DNA from: Christiangramia forsetii KT0803 | GTDB lineage: Bacteria > Bacteroidota > Bacteroidia > Flavobacteriales > Flavobacteriaceae | Direction of reading: 5' to 3' | DNA length: 64,000 bases | Assembly (NCBI RefSeq): GCF_000060345.1 | Contig: NC_008571.1 | Location: forward strand, 3,352,501-3,416,500 | Shown: positions 6,930-15,762 of the stretch, piece after piece | Layout: each line of letters starts with the position of its first letter | Position numbering within the stretch: the first letter of the stretch is position 1 | Translations under genes and position numbers: made by a program | Notes under the pieces: model-generated | Database searches by the model: none | Seen by the model: only the letters and a program-made list of their open reading frames with translations | What the model was told of the DNA's origin: nothing

Positions 6930-8837
6930 TTACAATTTTTTAAGCAAATTTTCTGCTTCCGTATTGGTGGGATTTGTCTGCAAAAATTCATCAAGTAGTT
7001 TTTTAGCTCTTGAATCCTGACCCACCTGGTAATAAATTTCAGCCAGTTTCAGCTTTCTATTCGCTACAGAATCCTTTGAAACGGAAATTAAATCTGACCT
7101 CAGTTTTTTACTCATAATATCCCGGGGATCATTTTTCTGGATAAACTCTAAATAGATAATAGCCTCTTTAAACTGATCATTCTTAATCAAATTAACCGTA
7201 ATTTTTCTCGCAATTCTAACAGAAGCCCCTAACTTAAAAGCTTTTTTATAAAGGGAAACTGCCTTTTTGAAATTATTTATTTGTGCGGCAAGATCGCCTG
7301 TCTTTACATAAAATTGCGGTTCGTTTGGATACTCCAGAGTAATAGCTTCTGAAACTTTTAATGCCGACTCAAAATCCTGATTTTGATAATAATAACCATA
7401 CAGAGCTTCCATAGCCTCCTCCCAGCTAATTTTTCTCAATGCCAACCGTCCGGCAATTTTTTGTGGCTGGCTCAAGTTACTGCTGTCAAAATCCAACTTT
7501 TCGTAATAAGGCCAGCCTTGCTTGAGCATCATTACTTCATAAGCGCCTTGCAGTGAATCAAGTTCGGTAATTGGCATTCGCTCCCTTAAATCTTCCAGAG
7601 ACCAGGAATTTTGCCATTTTAGTTCTAACACATTGTTCTTTTCAAGTGCCTTGTAAAAATTGTAAGCGATCAAAGAATAACCCTTTAAATTAGGATGCAC
7701 ATGCTCAACCAGCAATTCATTTCCGATACTTAAATGCGGAGAATTCTCTGTAAAATTAGCCTCGGTATCCACCACATGAACATGATCATATGTATCAAAA
7801 GACCGTATAATTTCATTAATTTCAGAAGGCGCTCTGAAGCGTAACATATCCAGTTCTTTTGCCTTGATAAAATTGGTTTTCGCCTCCTGATACTTAGTTT
7901 CAGAATAGGCCTTTTTCGCTTTCTGAAAATATTCTATCGCAGAATTCTCAATGGAAGTACTGTCGCTAATAAATGGCCTAATGTCTTTCTCGTTACTTGC
8001 GATCGTACTTAAAAATACAGGGATTTCACTTTTATCTAAATTCTTCAGAAGATTTTCAATATTGTACCGAAATTGATCAATTCCATCGCTATATGTTTCT
8101 GAATTTAATGGAATGGCCTGTTCTGCCACCATTTTTTTCATTAAAGTTTCTTCTTCCTGTTTTTCAGCTCTGAATAAAGACTGAACTTTTCCAATACCAT
8201 TTGAAATCAATTGCACAAGCCGATACTCCCTAATTTGCAAAGCGAAATTGACCAAAGAAGGATAACCTCCCAGCGAGTTTACCGAACCCACCCCCAAAGC
8301 GCCATAATACTCATTATGCCCGGCATAGATCAATACCACATCGGGTTCATATTTTACAAGTTCTTTTCCAAAATCTCTAAGGGTGTAAGAATTTATCGCT
8401 GTTAAAGATAAATTGATGATCTCGATATTTTCTTCAGGAAAATTCTCATTCATCGCATACTGAAGCCACCGATGAAAAGAACCATTTTTGAGATAAGGGT
8501 AACCAATTCCCGTAGATGCTCCCAGCATAAAAATCCTTTTGGTGGTACTATCTTTTTCGGCTTTAAATAACTCACGATATCCCGTAGTGGCATTATTAGT
8601 TCCGAAGAAATATTTATCGGAAATATTAGGGTTCATATAAATATAACCGGGTTTATTTTCGGCATCTGTAAACAAAGAAAAATCTGATCCGTAGCCAGCA
8701 ATTCTTAAGATCATTTCCAATAAAACTATAAAGACCAGTGCGAGAATTACCGCTGAAATCTTGAATATCAAAAGCTTTTTCTTGCTGATTTTGCCAGAGC
8801 TTTTCAATTTAGATTTTTCTGAATTCTGTCCTTTCAT
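6930..8837 (-). CDS. Membrane-anchored SGNH/GDSL hydrolase with C-terminal TPRs
   Basis: 635-aa protein in three parts. A basic N-terminus leads to a signal-anchor helix at about 23-46. An SGNH-like hydrolase domain follows, with block I GAST at 106-109 (nucleophile Ser108), Asn in INLSLTAIN near 142, block III GHNE at 173-176, and a catalytic His in EHVHPN. The C-terminal third consists of TPR-like helical repeats (SALKVSEAITLEYPNEPQFY and similar), ending EAENLLKKL. The catalytic domain would face the periplasm. SGNH enzymes here act as esterases, deacetylases or glycan O-acyl transferases; the partner carbamoyltransferase suggests it acts on or with an O-carbamoylated exported molecule. 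It is the first gene of the four-gene cassette. Substrate unknown. Confidence 0.85.
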   Translation of the reverse strand: MKGQNSEKSKLKSSGKISKKKLLIFKISAVILALVFIVLLEMILRIAGYGSDFSLFTDAENKPGYIYMNPNISDKYFFGTNNATTGYRELFKAEKDSTTKRIFMLGASTGIGYPYLKNGSFHRWLQYAMNENFPEENIEIINLSLTAINSYTLRDFGKELVKYEPDVVLIYAGHNEYYGALGVGSVNSLGGYPSLVNFALQIREYRLVQLISNGIGKVQSLFRAEKQEEETLMKKMVAEQAIPLNSETYSDGIDQFRYNIENLLKNLDKSEIPVFLSTIASNEKDIRPFISDSTSIENSAIEYFQKAKKAYSETKYQEAKTNFIKAKELDMLRFRAPSEINEIIRSFDTYDHVHVVDTEANFTENSPHLSIGNELLVEHVHPNLKGYSLIAYNFYKALEKNNVLELKWQNSWSLEDLRERMPITELDSLQGAYEVMMLKQGWPYYEKLDFDSSNLSQPQKIAGRLALRKISWEEAMEALYGYYYQNQDFESALKVSEAITLEYPNEPQFYVKTGDLAAQINNFKKAVSLYKKAFKLGASVRIARKITVNLIKNDQFKEAIIYLEFIQKNDPRDIMSKKLRSDLISVSKDSVANRKLKLAEIYYQVGQDSRAKKLLDEFLQTNPTNTEAENLLKKL

Positions 8838-8914
8838 TCTAATTTATAAGAAACCGATCTAAATATCGACGATTTTTAAGGCAAGCCAAAGTCTTCGTGC
8901 TAAAATTATACACT

Positions 8915-8947
8915 AAAAAGAAAAAGCAGCACTATCGCGCTGCTTTT
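8915..8947 (-). terminator. Terminator after rseP
   Basis: Nine-bp stem AAAAGCAGC / GCTGCTTTT (8922-8930 and 8939-8947). Read on the minus strand it is followed by TTTTTCTTTTTAG. It separates rseP from the SGNH operon downstream. Confidence 0.8.
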
Positions 8948-8969
8948 ATTATTAATCTATATCTATTTT

Positions 8970-10286
8970 CTAATCGAATAAGGCACGGTAAATATCATTC
9001 CCATTAGCATAAAGCACCAATGCGATCAATAAAAAGAAACCTACCATTTGCGCAACCTCCATAAATTTATCATTAGGCTTTCTACCCGTCACCATTTCAT
9101 ATAATAAGAACATCACATGTCCACCATCCAGTGCAGGAATTGGAAGTATATTCATAAATGCAAGGATTATAGAAAGTAAAGCGGTGGTGTTCCAGAACCC
9201 TAACCAGTTCCAGGTATCGGGAAATAAGCCTCCAATTGCTCCAAACCCACCTAGTTGCGTAGCTCCTTTTTTAGTGAAAACGTATTTGAACTGATATACA
9301 TAATCTCTTAGTGTCCAATACCCGTAATCAAAGCCTTTACTAATACTTTCTGCCAGACCAAACTGTTTGCGTTTTATATCAAAATCGTAATTCTTAACAA
9401 ATCCCAGTTTACCTTCTTCACTTGGAGTGATCATCGTACTTTTTATCTCCCCATCTCTTTCAAAGACCAGCTCAACTTCTTTTTCTTTATTCTCCATAGA
9501 AACCGGAGCAAGCTCATGCCAGTATCCAATCTCCACATTATTTAGAGAAATAAGTTTATCTCCTTTCTTTAATCCAGCTGTTTCTGCAGCTAAATCTGGT
9601 TGAATAGAATCCAGTACCGGTGCCATGATCGGCACGAATGGCTGCATGATTCCTTCTTTAAACATTTGGGTACCAATTTCTTCCGGAATAGAAATGGTTT
9701 CTTCTGTACCATTTTGATGTAGTACGGTTATATTCTGAATACCTCTCATAAACAAGTGTTTATTAATATCCAGACTATTCTCAAATTCTTTCCCGTCTAC
9801 TTCTAGAATCCTATCTCCATCCTGAAAACCGTATTCCTCGAAGGAGTCTACCACCGCAAAACCTTCAGGCATCTCATCTGGCCCCACATAAGCAGTACCC
9901 CAAACGAACATGATCATCATATAAATAAGGAATCCCAGAACAAGGTTCACCGTAACTCCACCTAACATGATAATAAGTCGCTGCCAGGCCGGTTTGCTCC
10001 TGAACTCCCATTCCTTAGGAGGTTCAGCCATTTGTTCCTTATCCATACTCTCATCGATCATCCCCGAGATCTTAACATAACCTCCAAGTGGTAACCAACC
10101 AATTCCGTACACGGTATCCCCGATCTTTTTCTTAAAAAGAGCGAATTTCACATCAAAGAATAAAAAGAACTTTTCTACACGAGTACCAAATAATTTTGCC
10201 GGTATAAAATGACCCAATTCGTGAAGAACGATCAAGAAAGACAAGCTTAATATTAATTGTATGGCTTTTACTAAAAATGGATCCAT
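8970..10286 (-). CDS. rseP: RIP metalloprotease RseP (site-2 protease)
   Basis: Integral-membrane zinc protease of the M50B family that cleaves transmembrane segments of anti-sigma factors and remnant signal peptides. The zinc motif HELGH is at residues 22-26 inside the first helix. LGGYVKISGMIDE follows, as in the family, then helix 2 (LIIMLGGVTVNLVLGFLIY), two PDZ-like domains (about 130-310), and the C-terminal helix with NILPIPALDGGHV supplying the third metal ligand. Its 438 aa is usual. It is expressed alone, with a terminator downstream. In this window a possible client is the ECF sigma/anti-sigma pair at 58 kb, but this is only a suggestion. Confidence 0.95.
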   Translation of the reverse strand: MDPFLVKAIQLILSLSFLIVLHELGHFIPAKLFGTRVEKFFLFFDVKFALFKKKIGDTVYGIGWLPLGGYVKISGMIDESMDKEQMAEPPKEWEFRSKPAWQRLIIMLGGVTVNLVLGFLIYMMIMFVWGTAYVGPDEMPEGFAVVDSFEEYGFQDGDRILEVDGKEFENSLDINKHLFMRGIQNITVLHQNGTEETISIPEEIGTQMFKEGIMQPFVPIMAPVLDSIQPDLAAETAGLKKGDKLISLNNVEIGYWHELAPVSMENKEKEVELVFERDGEIKSTMITPSEEGKLGFVKNYDFDIKRKQFGLAESISKGFDYGYWTLRDYVYQFKYVFTKKGATQLGGFGAIGGLFPDTWNWLGFWNTTALLSIILAFMNILPIPALDGGHVMFLLYEMVTGRKPNDKFMEVAQMVGFFLLIALVLYANGNDIYRALFD

Positions 10287-10416
10287 CAGCTAACTTCAAA
10301 TTTAAAATCGCACAAAAGTAAGTTTTTAAAAGCTCCTACAAAAGTTTAAGTTTCAAGTGATTTACTAACTCAGCAAATTTTCACAAACAGAATTCGACTA
10401 TTTGAGGCTCAGGCCA

Positions 10417-10424
10417 TAACTTTG
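10417..10424 (+). promoter_or_regulatory. -7 box (TAACTTTG) upstream of the SCO gene
   Basis: Matches the Bacteroidota housekeeping -7 consensus TAnnTTTG, 15 bp before the ATG at 10440. No convincing -33 TTG at normal spacing was seen. The TTG at its end is in frame with the gene and could be mistaken for a start codon. Confidence 0.5.
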
Positions 10425-10439
10425 CAAAAAATTAAAGGT

Positions 10440-11111
10440 ATGCTCAAGTTTTTTGCCAGATATAAAACCTTTGCCATAGTTTTCTTTATCCTATCACTAA
10501 TCATCGTATATATAATTTATACATTGAAGGTTCCTGAAGAAAAATTACCAATTTTTCAGCCTGATATGGTTAATGCCGAACTCGTAGATACCACAGTGCA
10601 ATATGTGAGAAAATACCATAAAATTGCCGATTTTAAACTGGTGAATCAAAATGGTGATACTATTACCGAAGAATTCTATAAAGACAAAATTTATATCGCC
10701 GATTTCTTTTTTACCACCTGTCTAACCATTTGTCCGGTTATGACAGATCATATGATCAAAATTCAGGAAAAGATAAAAGACGATGACGAGGTTCTGCTTC
10801 TTTCCCATACGGTTTTTCCGGTAACGGATAGCGTTCCGGTTTTAAAAAAGTATGCTGAAGAAAAAGGGGTGATAGATGAAAAATGGAATCTCGTTACCGG
10901 AGATAAAAAAGAAATTTATGATCTCGCGCGAAAATCCTACCTGGCGACTAAATCTACCGGAGACGGCGGTCCTTATGATATGATTCATACTGAAAACTTT
11001 GTGTTAGTAGATAAAAACAAACAGATTCGCGGGTTTTATGATGGCACAGATTCTGAAGCCATAAAAACTCTTATGCACGACCTGAAAGTGCTTAAAGGAG
11101 AGGATCACTAA
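10440..11111 (+). CDS. SCO1/SenC-family copper chaperone / thiol protein
   Basis: 223-aa thioredoxin-fold protein anchored by an N-terminal helix (about 9-28), used in delivering copper to the CuA site of cytochrome c oxidase or in keeping its cysteines reduced. The metal/redox motif CLTIC (Cys94, Cys98) and distal His183 in MIHTENF are the three SCO copper ligands. The thioredoxin-like segments YIADFFFTTC and LLLSHTVFPVTDSV fit. The ATG at 10440 is chosen because an in-frame TTG at 10422 lies inside the -7 promoter box. It is followed about 75 bp later by feoA, which has its own promoter. A terminal oxidase role is inferred from the family; no oxidase genes are in the window. Confidence 0.92.
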   Translation: MLKFFARYKTFAIVFFILSLIIVYIIYTLKVPEEKLPIFQPDMVNAELVDTTVQYVRKYHKIADFKLVNQNGDTITEEFYKDKIYIADFFFTTCLTICPVMTDHMIKIQEKIKDDDEVLLLSHTVFPVTDSVPVLKKYAEEKGVIDEKWNLVTGDKKEIYDLARKSYLATKSTGDGGPYDMIHTENFVLVDKNKQIRGFYDGTDSEAIKTLMHDLKVLKGEDH

Positions 11112-11128
11112 TAATTTAGCCTTTAACT

Positions 11129-11158
11129 TTTGTATTGGTCTAAATTCCATTACTTTTG
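11129..11158 (+). promoter_or_regulatory. Promoter of feoAB
   Basis: A TTTG at 11129-11132 and TACTTTTG at 11151-11158, 18 bp apart, fit the Bacteroidota -33/-7 consensus. The predicted start of transcription (about 11164) coincides with the beginning of the candidate iron box. Confidence 0.6.
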
Positions 11159-11163
11159 CCTTG

Positions 11164-11180
11164 TTTAAAATCAATCTAAA
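11164..11180 (+). promoter_or_regulatory. Candidate iron box upstream of feoA
   Basis: TTTAAAATCAATCTAAA lies between the -7 box and the GTG start of feoA. It is identical at 16 of 17 positions to the perfect palindrome at 37003-37019 in the leader of the AraC gene. Its place at the predicted transcription start suits a repressor such as the DtxR protein encoded at 15 kb. The regulator assignment is inferred. Confidence 0.5.
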
Positions 11181-11186
11181 TAAAAA

Positions 11187-11417
11187 GTGAAGGTGACGGT
11201 AGCTAATTTAAAAAGAGGCCAGCGCGGAATTATAAAAGAATTCTCGGCAGATATGGTGCCTCTAAAGCTTCTAGAAATGGGTTGCCTTCCCGGGAACGAA
11301 GTAGAGCTTGTACAAACTGCGCCATTCCATGACCCCATGTATCTTAATATAAACGGAAGTCATTTGGCGATAAGAAAAGAAACAGCGCTACTAATAGAAA
11401 TTGAATTAATAGGCTAA
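11187..11417 (+). CDS. feoA: Ferrous iron transport protein A (FeoA)
   Basis: 76-aa SH3-like FeoA, the small cytoplasmic partner needed for FeoB-driven Fe(II) uptake. The sequence covers the whole domain: LKRGQRGIIKEF, LKLLEMGCLPGNEVELVQ, DPMYLNINGSHLAIRKE. The start is GTG at 11187; no in-frame ATG exists before the conserved domain begins. feoB starts two bases after the stop, so the two are co-transcribed and probably translationally coupled. A candidate iron box and promoter lie directly upstream. Confidence 0.95.
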   Translation: MKVTVANLKRGQRGIIKEFSADMVPLKLLEMGCLPGNEVELVQTAPFHDPMYLNINGSHLAIRKETALLIEIELIG

Positions 11418-11418
11418 T

Positions 11419-13521
11419 ATGGGTAAGCAAATTAATGTTGCTTTAATTGGAAATCCCAACACCGGCAAGACTTCTGTATTTAACCAGTTAACAGGGCTAA
11501 ACCAAAAGGTTGGTAACTATCCCGGTATAACTGTTGAAAAAAAAGAAGGTATTTGTAAACTTCCCAGGGGCTTAAAAGCTCATATTCTGGATCTTCCGGG
11601 AACGTATAGCCTGAATGCGTCTTCTTTTGATGAAAATGTAGTTATTGAACTACTTCTTAATAAAAACGATAAGGATTTTCCGGATGTCGCTGTTGTGGTA
11701 AGCGATGTTGAAAATTTAAAAAGAAACCTATTACTTTTTACCCAGATAAAAGATCTTGGAATTCCAACGATCCTTGCTGTTAACATGGCAGACAGGATGG
11801 ATAGAAAAGGTATTTCCCTGGATATTGAACTTCTGGAAGAACGCTTAAAAACTAAAATTGCTCTGGTTAGTGCCCGTAAAAGAATGGGAATTGATCATTT
11901 AAAAGAATTAATTTTAAACCATCGCCATCTACCTGTTGAACCTTGCGTAAATGCATCGATCATTGACCCGGAATATTTCGGAAACCTTCGAAAAGCATTT
12001 CCAAACCAGTCTTTATATAAGCTATGGCTGGTGATTACCCAGGATGTAAACTTCGGAAATATCAATCGAGGGGAATTAAAGAAAAGTTCAGATTTTAGTA
12101 CAAAATCGGTAAGTGATCTTAAACGGCTTCAGCAAAAAGAAACGATTTTAAGATATCAGTTTATTAACGGAGTGTTACGTGAGACCTTAGTAATTGATAA
12201 AAACGCAGCTACCGATCTTAGATCCAGGTTAGATAGAATTTTAACCCATAAGGTGTGGGGATATGTTATTTTCTTCGGAATACTATTACTCATATTCCAG
12301 GCGATTTATAGTTGGTCCAGCTATCCTATGGATATGATCGACACTGCATTTGCTTCACTTAGTGAATGGACCAAAGATACTTTTCCAGGTGGCGCATTTA
12401 CAAATCTTATTGCCGAAGGTATTGTTCCCGGGCTCGGCGGGATCGTAATTTTTATTCCGCAAATCGCTTTCCTGTTCCTGTTTATTTCAATTCTAGAAGA
12501 ATCCGGATATATGAGCCGGGTAGTATTCTTAATGGATCGTATTATGCGACGTTTTGGACTTAGCGGAAAAAGTGTGGTGCCTTTGGTTTCCGGAACCGCC
12601 TGTGCTATTCCCGCTGTAATGGCTACACGAAATATAGAGCATTGGAAGGAGCGACTTATTACAATTTTAGTGGTTCCGTTTACAACCTGTTCTGCCAGGT
12701 TACCCGTTTATCTTATCATTATCGCCCTGGTGATTCCAGACAAAACCTTTATAGGTCTTAATTTACAGGGAATCACCCTCATGATCCTTTATATGTTAGG
12801 ATTTGGGATGGCCATATTTTCTGCCTGGTTACTTCATAAAGTTATGAAGTCTAAGACCAAGAGTTATTTCGTGATAGAAATGCCCAACTACAAATTGCCC
12901 ATGATAAAGAATGTGGCGATCAATGTAATTGAAAAAACAAAATCCTTCATTTTCGGTGCCGGTAAGATTATTTTGGCAATATCTGTGATCTTATGGGTAC
13001 TGGCCAGTTACGGTCCCGGCGATAATTTTGATAATGCCGAAGAAATTGTCACTTCCCAGTATACCTCTGAAAGCAACATTAGCCAAAGTGAATTAGATGA
13101 AGAAATCGCTTCTTTCAAATTGAAAAATTCCTACATCGGGATCATGGGTAGAGGGATAGAACCTGCTGTGGCACCACTGGGATATGACTGGAAGATTGGG
13201 ATCGCCATCATAAGTTCCTTTGCCGCACGAGAGGTATTTGTAGGAACTTTAGCTACCATTTATAGTGTGGGTAGTGATGAAGAGGAAACCATTAAAAACC
13301 GTATGGCTGCGGAAACGAACCCGGTACTGGGCGGACCATTATTCACTTTCGCAAGTGGGGTAAGCTTATTACTGTTCTATGCATTTGCGATGCAGTGTAT
13401 GAGTACGCTGGCAATTGTAAAACGAGAAACGAATACCTGGAAATGGCCTATGCTACAGTTATTTATAATGAGTGGCTTTGCATATGTTGTTGCCTTGATA
13501 GCATTTCAACTGCTAAAATAG
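11419..13521 (+). CDS. feoB: Ferrous iron transporter FeoB
   Basis: 700-aa Fe(II) permease with an N-terminal GTPase. G1 is GNPNTGKTS at 11-19, G3 is DLPGTYSL, and G4 is NMAD. A helical regulatory domain follows to about 270, and the rest is membrane-embedded. The two Gate motifs contain the conserved cysteines in VSGTACAIPAVMATR and VPFTTCSARLPVYLIII, and the late segment SSFAAREVFVGTLATIY is family-typical. It is in one operon with feoA upstream and a small Cys-rich membrane protein downstream, the usual Bacteroidota feo layout. Expression is probably repressed by iron through the box upstream of feoA. Confidence 0.97.
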   Translation: MGKQINVALIGNPNTGKTSVFNQLTGLNQKVGNYPGITVEKKEGICKLPRGLKAHILDLPGTYSLNASSFDENVVIELLLNKNDKDFPDVAVVVSDVENLKRNLLLFTQIKDLGIPTILAVNMADRMDRKGISLDIELLEERLKTKIALVSARKRMGIDHLKELILNHRHLPVEPCVNASIIDPEYFGNLRKAFPNQSLYKLWLVITQDVNFGNINRGELKKSSDFSTKSVSDLKRLQQKETILRYQFINGVLRETLVIDKNAATDLRSRLDRILTHKVWGYVIFFGILLLIFQAIYSWSSYPMDMIDTAFASLSEWTKDTFPGGAFTNLIAEGIVPGLGGIVIFIPQIAFLFLFISILEESGYMSRVVFLMDRIMRRFGLSGKSVVPLVSGTACAIPAVMATRNIEHWKERLITILVVPFTTCSARLPVYLIIIALVIPDKTFIGLNLQGITLMILYMLGFGMAIFSAWLLHKVMKSKTKSYFVIEMPNYKLPMIKNVAINVIEKTKSFIFGAGKIILAISVILWVLASYGPGDNFDNAEEIVTSQYTSESNISQSELDEEIASFKLKNSYIGIMGRGIEPAVAPLGYDWKIGIAIISSFAAREVFVGTLATIYSVGSDEEETIKNRMAAETNPVLGGPLFTFASGVSLLLFYAFAMQCMSTLAIVKRETNTWKWPMLQLFIMSGFAYVVALIAFQLLK

Positions 13522-13553
13522 TAAGGATCTAAATTGAAAACGACTTAAATAAC

Positions 13554-13700
13554 ATGGAAATTTTACAGGAAATACTAGTCTTTATAACCTTTCTAATCGC
13601 ATTAGGTTATATAATCACGAAGTTTGTGTGGAAACCTGCATTTTTAGGCGGAAAGAAAAAATCGGGATCCTGCGGGGTTTCAGACTGCGGTTGTGACTAA
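13554..13700 (+). CDS. FeoB-associated Cys-rich membrane protein (48 aa)
   Basis: A 48-codon gene with one transmembrane helix (about 5-24, LQEILVFITFLIALGYII), a short basic linker with KPAFLGGKKK, and a Cys-rich tail SCGVSDCGCD. This is the pattern of the small FeoB-associated Cys-rich proteins found after feoB in many bacteria. It lies 32 bp after feoB on the same strand. The three cysteines may bind iron or sense it; the function is not established. Its last four bases overlap the end of the convergent gene at 13697. Confidence 0.85.
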   Translation: MEILQEILVFITFLIALGYIITKFVWKPAFLGGKKKSGSCGVSDCGCD

Positions 13701-14179
13701 TCTTCTTCTATTTCTTCTGAAACTTTCAGGTTTAGCCTATACTGCTCCGGAGAGATCTTCTCACTTATATTAGGATATGGTAATACGATTACATTATCAA
13801 TAAATAGATCTTTAACACTGAAAAAATCTGCTACTGGAATTTTTGAACCGGTACTTATTTTATTCTTTCTTACCTCTCCCTCAACATACATTTCATCTAC
13901 CAGGATATTAGATCCCACGATGATCTTTTCACCTTTAAATTCACCATCTTCATAAAATTCTACCAGCACCTTTACTTCTCCTGCCCAAATACATGTAACT
14001 CCTTTGGGACATCTGGAATCTGAAATTACTCCTTTAAATTTAATTGACTTTTTACCAAAGTTCATACGATCTCCAATACACAATTGAGCGTTGTAAGTAT
14101 TGTATTTCGTACTTTCCTGTTCCTCACCTGCTAGAAATACCAGGTGAATCAAGACAAGAAAAAATATCGGGATTTTCAT
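13697..14179 (-). CDS. Exported protein of unknown function with CxWAG motif
   Basis: 160-aa secreted protein; no function recognised. The start is set at the ATG at 14179 because it begins a clean signal peptide (MKIPIFFLVLIHLVFLAG); a TTG at 14224 would add 15 residues without need. After cleavage the chain is beta-rich. It carries the segment SRCPKGVTCIWAGEVKV, a Cys-x5-Cys-x-Trp-Ala-Gly element that recurs in small exported Bacteroidota proteins. Only two cysteines remain in this motif (plus LCIGD), so a disulfide is likely. It converges on the feo operon with a 4-bp overlap and lies 6 bp downstream of the ZIP transporter on the same strand, so it may be the third gene of the dtxR-ZIP operon. 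Confidence 0.75.
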   Translation of the reverse strand: MKIPIFFLVLIHLVFLAGEEQESTKYNTYNAQLCIGDRMNFGKKSIKFKGVISDSRCPKGVTCIWAGEVKVLVEFYEDGEFKGEKIIVGSNILVDEMYVEGEVRKNKISTGSKIPVADFFSVKDLFIDNVIVLPYPNISEKISPEQYRLNLKVSEEIEED

Positions 14180-14230
14180 AGTGGTCTTTAGTATAAAGAC
14201 GACAGGATATTCATAAAGTTGCAAAAATTC

Positions 14231-15052
14231 TTATCCCAGACCAACATCCAGGGTCATCATAACCATGAATCCACCGATGAATCCCATAGTTGATATATCG
14301 GTAAAGTTACCTTGCTGAGCTTCCGGCACTACTTCTTCCACCACTACAAAGATCATCGCACCTGCAGCAAAACATAGCGCGTAAGGCAGTATTGGCTGGA
14401 AAGTTAACACGGCCCATGCTCCCAACACCGCTGCGACTGGCTCTACAATAGCCGATAATTGCCCGTAATTAAAACTTTTCCAACGGCTAAGCCCCTGTCT
14501 TCTTAAAGGCATTGCAACAGCAAAACCTTCAGGAAAGTTTTGTAAACCAATCCCAATAGCCAAAGCGACGGCGCCTCCTATACTTGCACCCTCAAAACCC
14601 GCTGCAACCCCACCAAACAGGACACCTACAGCCAGGCCTTCCGGAATATTATGCATGGTTATAGCCAGGGTTAATAATACAGATTTATGCCAGGGAGTTT
14701 TAATCCCTTCTTTTTCGCTCATTTTGAAGTTTACGTGTAAATGAGGAAGAATTTTATCTAATCCGAAAATAAATAGTGCTCCTAAACCAAATCCAACCAG
14801 GGCGGGAATTACTTTTACAAATCCCTCGCCAGGGCTCATCTCAATTCCCGGAGCCAGTAAACTCCAAAAACTGGCGGCAACCATTACTCCCCCGGTAAAA
14901 CCAAGCATCCCGTCAAAAAAGGCACGGTTCATACCCTTAAACAGGAATACCAGTGAAGCTCCTAATGCTGTAAGCCCCCAGGTAAATAAGGTTGCTAAAA
15001 ATGCTGCATACACAGGATCAAGAGATTCAAAATAGTTAATTATAGTATCCAT
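14231..15052 (-). CDS. ZIP-family metal transporter (GufA/ZupT type)
   Basis: 273-aa eight-helix ZIP importer for divalent metals (Zn, Mn or Fe). The two signature helices with the binuclear metal site are intact: HNIPEGLAVGVLFGG in helix 4 and LQNFPEGFAVAMPLRRQG in helix 5. A short His-containing loop (LPHLHVNFKMSEKEG) lies before helix 4, as in GufA-type proteins. It starts one base after the stop of the DtxR-family regulator, so the two are co-transcribed; this pairing suggests Mn(II) or Fe(II) as the cargo and repression by the regulator. The metal cannot be told from sequence alone. Confidence 0.92.
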   Translation of the reverse strand: MDTIINYFESLDPVYAAFLATLFTWGLTALGASLVFLFKGMNRAFFDGMLGFTGGVMVAASFWSLLAPGIEMSPGEGFVKVIPALVGFGLGALFIFGLDKILPHLHVNFKMSEKEGIKTPWHKSVLLTLAITMHNIPEGLAVGVLFGGVAAGFEGASIGGAVALAIGIGLQNFPEGFAVAMPLRRQGLSRWKSFNYGQLSAIVEPVAAVLGAWAVLTFQPILPYALCFAAGAMIFVVVEEVVPEAQQGNFTDISTMGFIGGFMVMMTLDVGLG

Positions 15053-15053
15053 T

Positions 15054-15710
15054 CTATATTGTTTTAATAAATAGGTTAGTTGATATCTGGTTAGATATCA
15101 TTAATTCATTTCCGTCCATTTTGATTAGCATAGACTGGTCAAAATCTTCCTTCTCCAGGATTTGAATTTTCTTCCCCAAGGAGATTTTGTTCTTATCCAG
15201 ATATTGAAGGAAATCTGCGGAAGAATCCTTTACGCCAACACAAATTCCGGTTTCGCCTTTTTTTAATGCCGATAATAATATCCTGTCTCCAACACTAAAA
15301 TTCCCCTTAGCATCCGGGATAGGATCTCCATGGGGGTCTTTCTTTGGATATTCTAAAAACTTATCAAGCTCATTAGTAAGTTTTTCAGATTTAATATGCT
15401 CCAACTGCTCTGCTACCTCATGAACTTCATCCCAGTTAAATCCCAGTTTTTCAACAAGAAAGACCTCCCATAACCTGTGTTTCCTAATCACTTCAATAGC
15501 AGCCTGCTTTCCTTCAGAGCTTAGTTTTACACCCTGGTATTTTTTATAATTCACCAGAGCTTTATCAGATAAGCGCTTTATCATATCGGTTACAGACGAG
15601 GCTTTGGTTTGCATCTCCTCAGCCAGGGCATTTGTACTCACTCCATTTTTATAAGCGGTTTCCAAATGAAAAATGGCTTTCAGGTAATTTTCTTCAGATA
15701 AGCTAAACAT
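15054..15710 (-). CDS. DtxR/MntR-family metal-dependent repressor
   Basis: 218-aa DtxR-type regulator. It has an N-terminal winged helix (SEENYLKAIFHLE... ALAEEMQTKASSVTDMIKRLSDKALVNY), a metal-binding and dimerisation domain with VAEQLEHIKSEKLTNELDKF and the family motif DPHGDPIPD, and a C-terminal SH3-like (FeoA-like) domain from about 140. The start is the ATG at 15710; the in-frame TTG one codon upstream is ignored. The gene is first in an operon with the ZIP transporter and divergent from a TonB receptor. The 100-bp intergenic region contains a palindrome with TTTAG/CTAAA half-sites, a likely operator. It may also act on feoA and the AraC gene, which carry related sites. Confidence 0.93.
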   Translation of the reverse strand: MFSLSEENYLKAIFHLETAYKNGVSTNALAEEMQTKASSVTDMIKRLSDKALVNYKKYQGVKLSSEGKQAAIEVIRKHRLWEVFLVEKLGFNWDEVHEVAEQLEHIKSEKLTNELDKFLEYPKKDPHGDPIPDAKGNFSVGDRILLSALKKGETGICVGVKDSSADFLQYLDKNKISLGKKIQILEKEDFDQSMLIKMDGNELMISNQISTNLFIKTI

Positions 15711-15762
15711 CAATTAAATTTTAATTGCGCCAAAAATACATTTTTTAATTCAATTAATCAAT

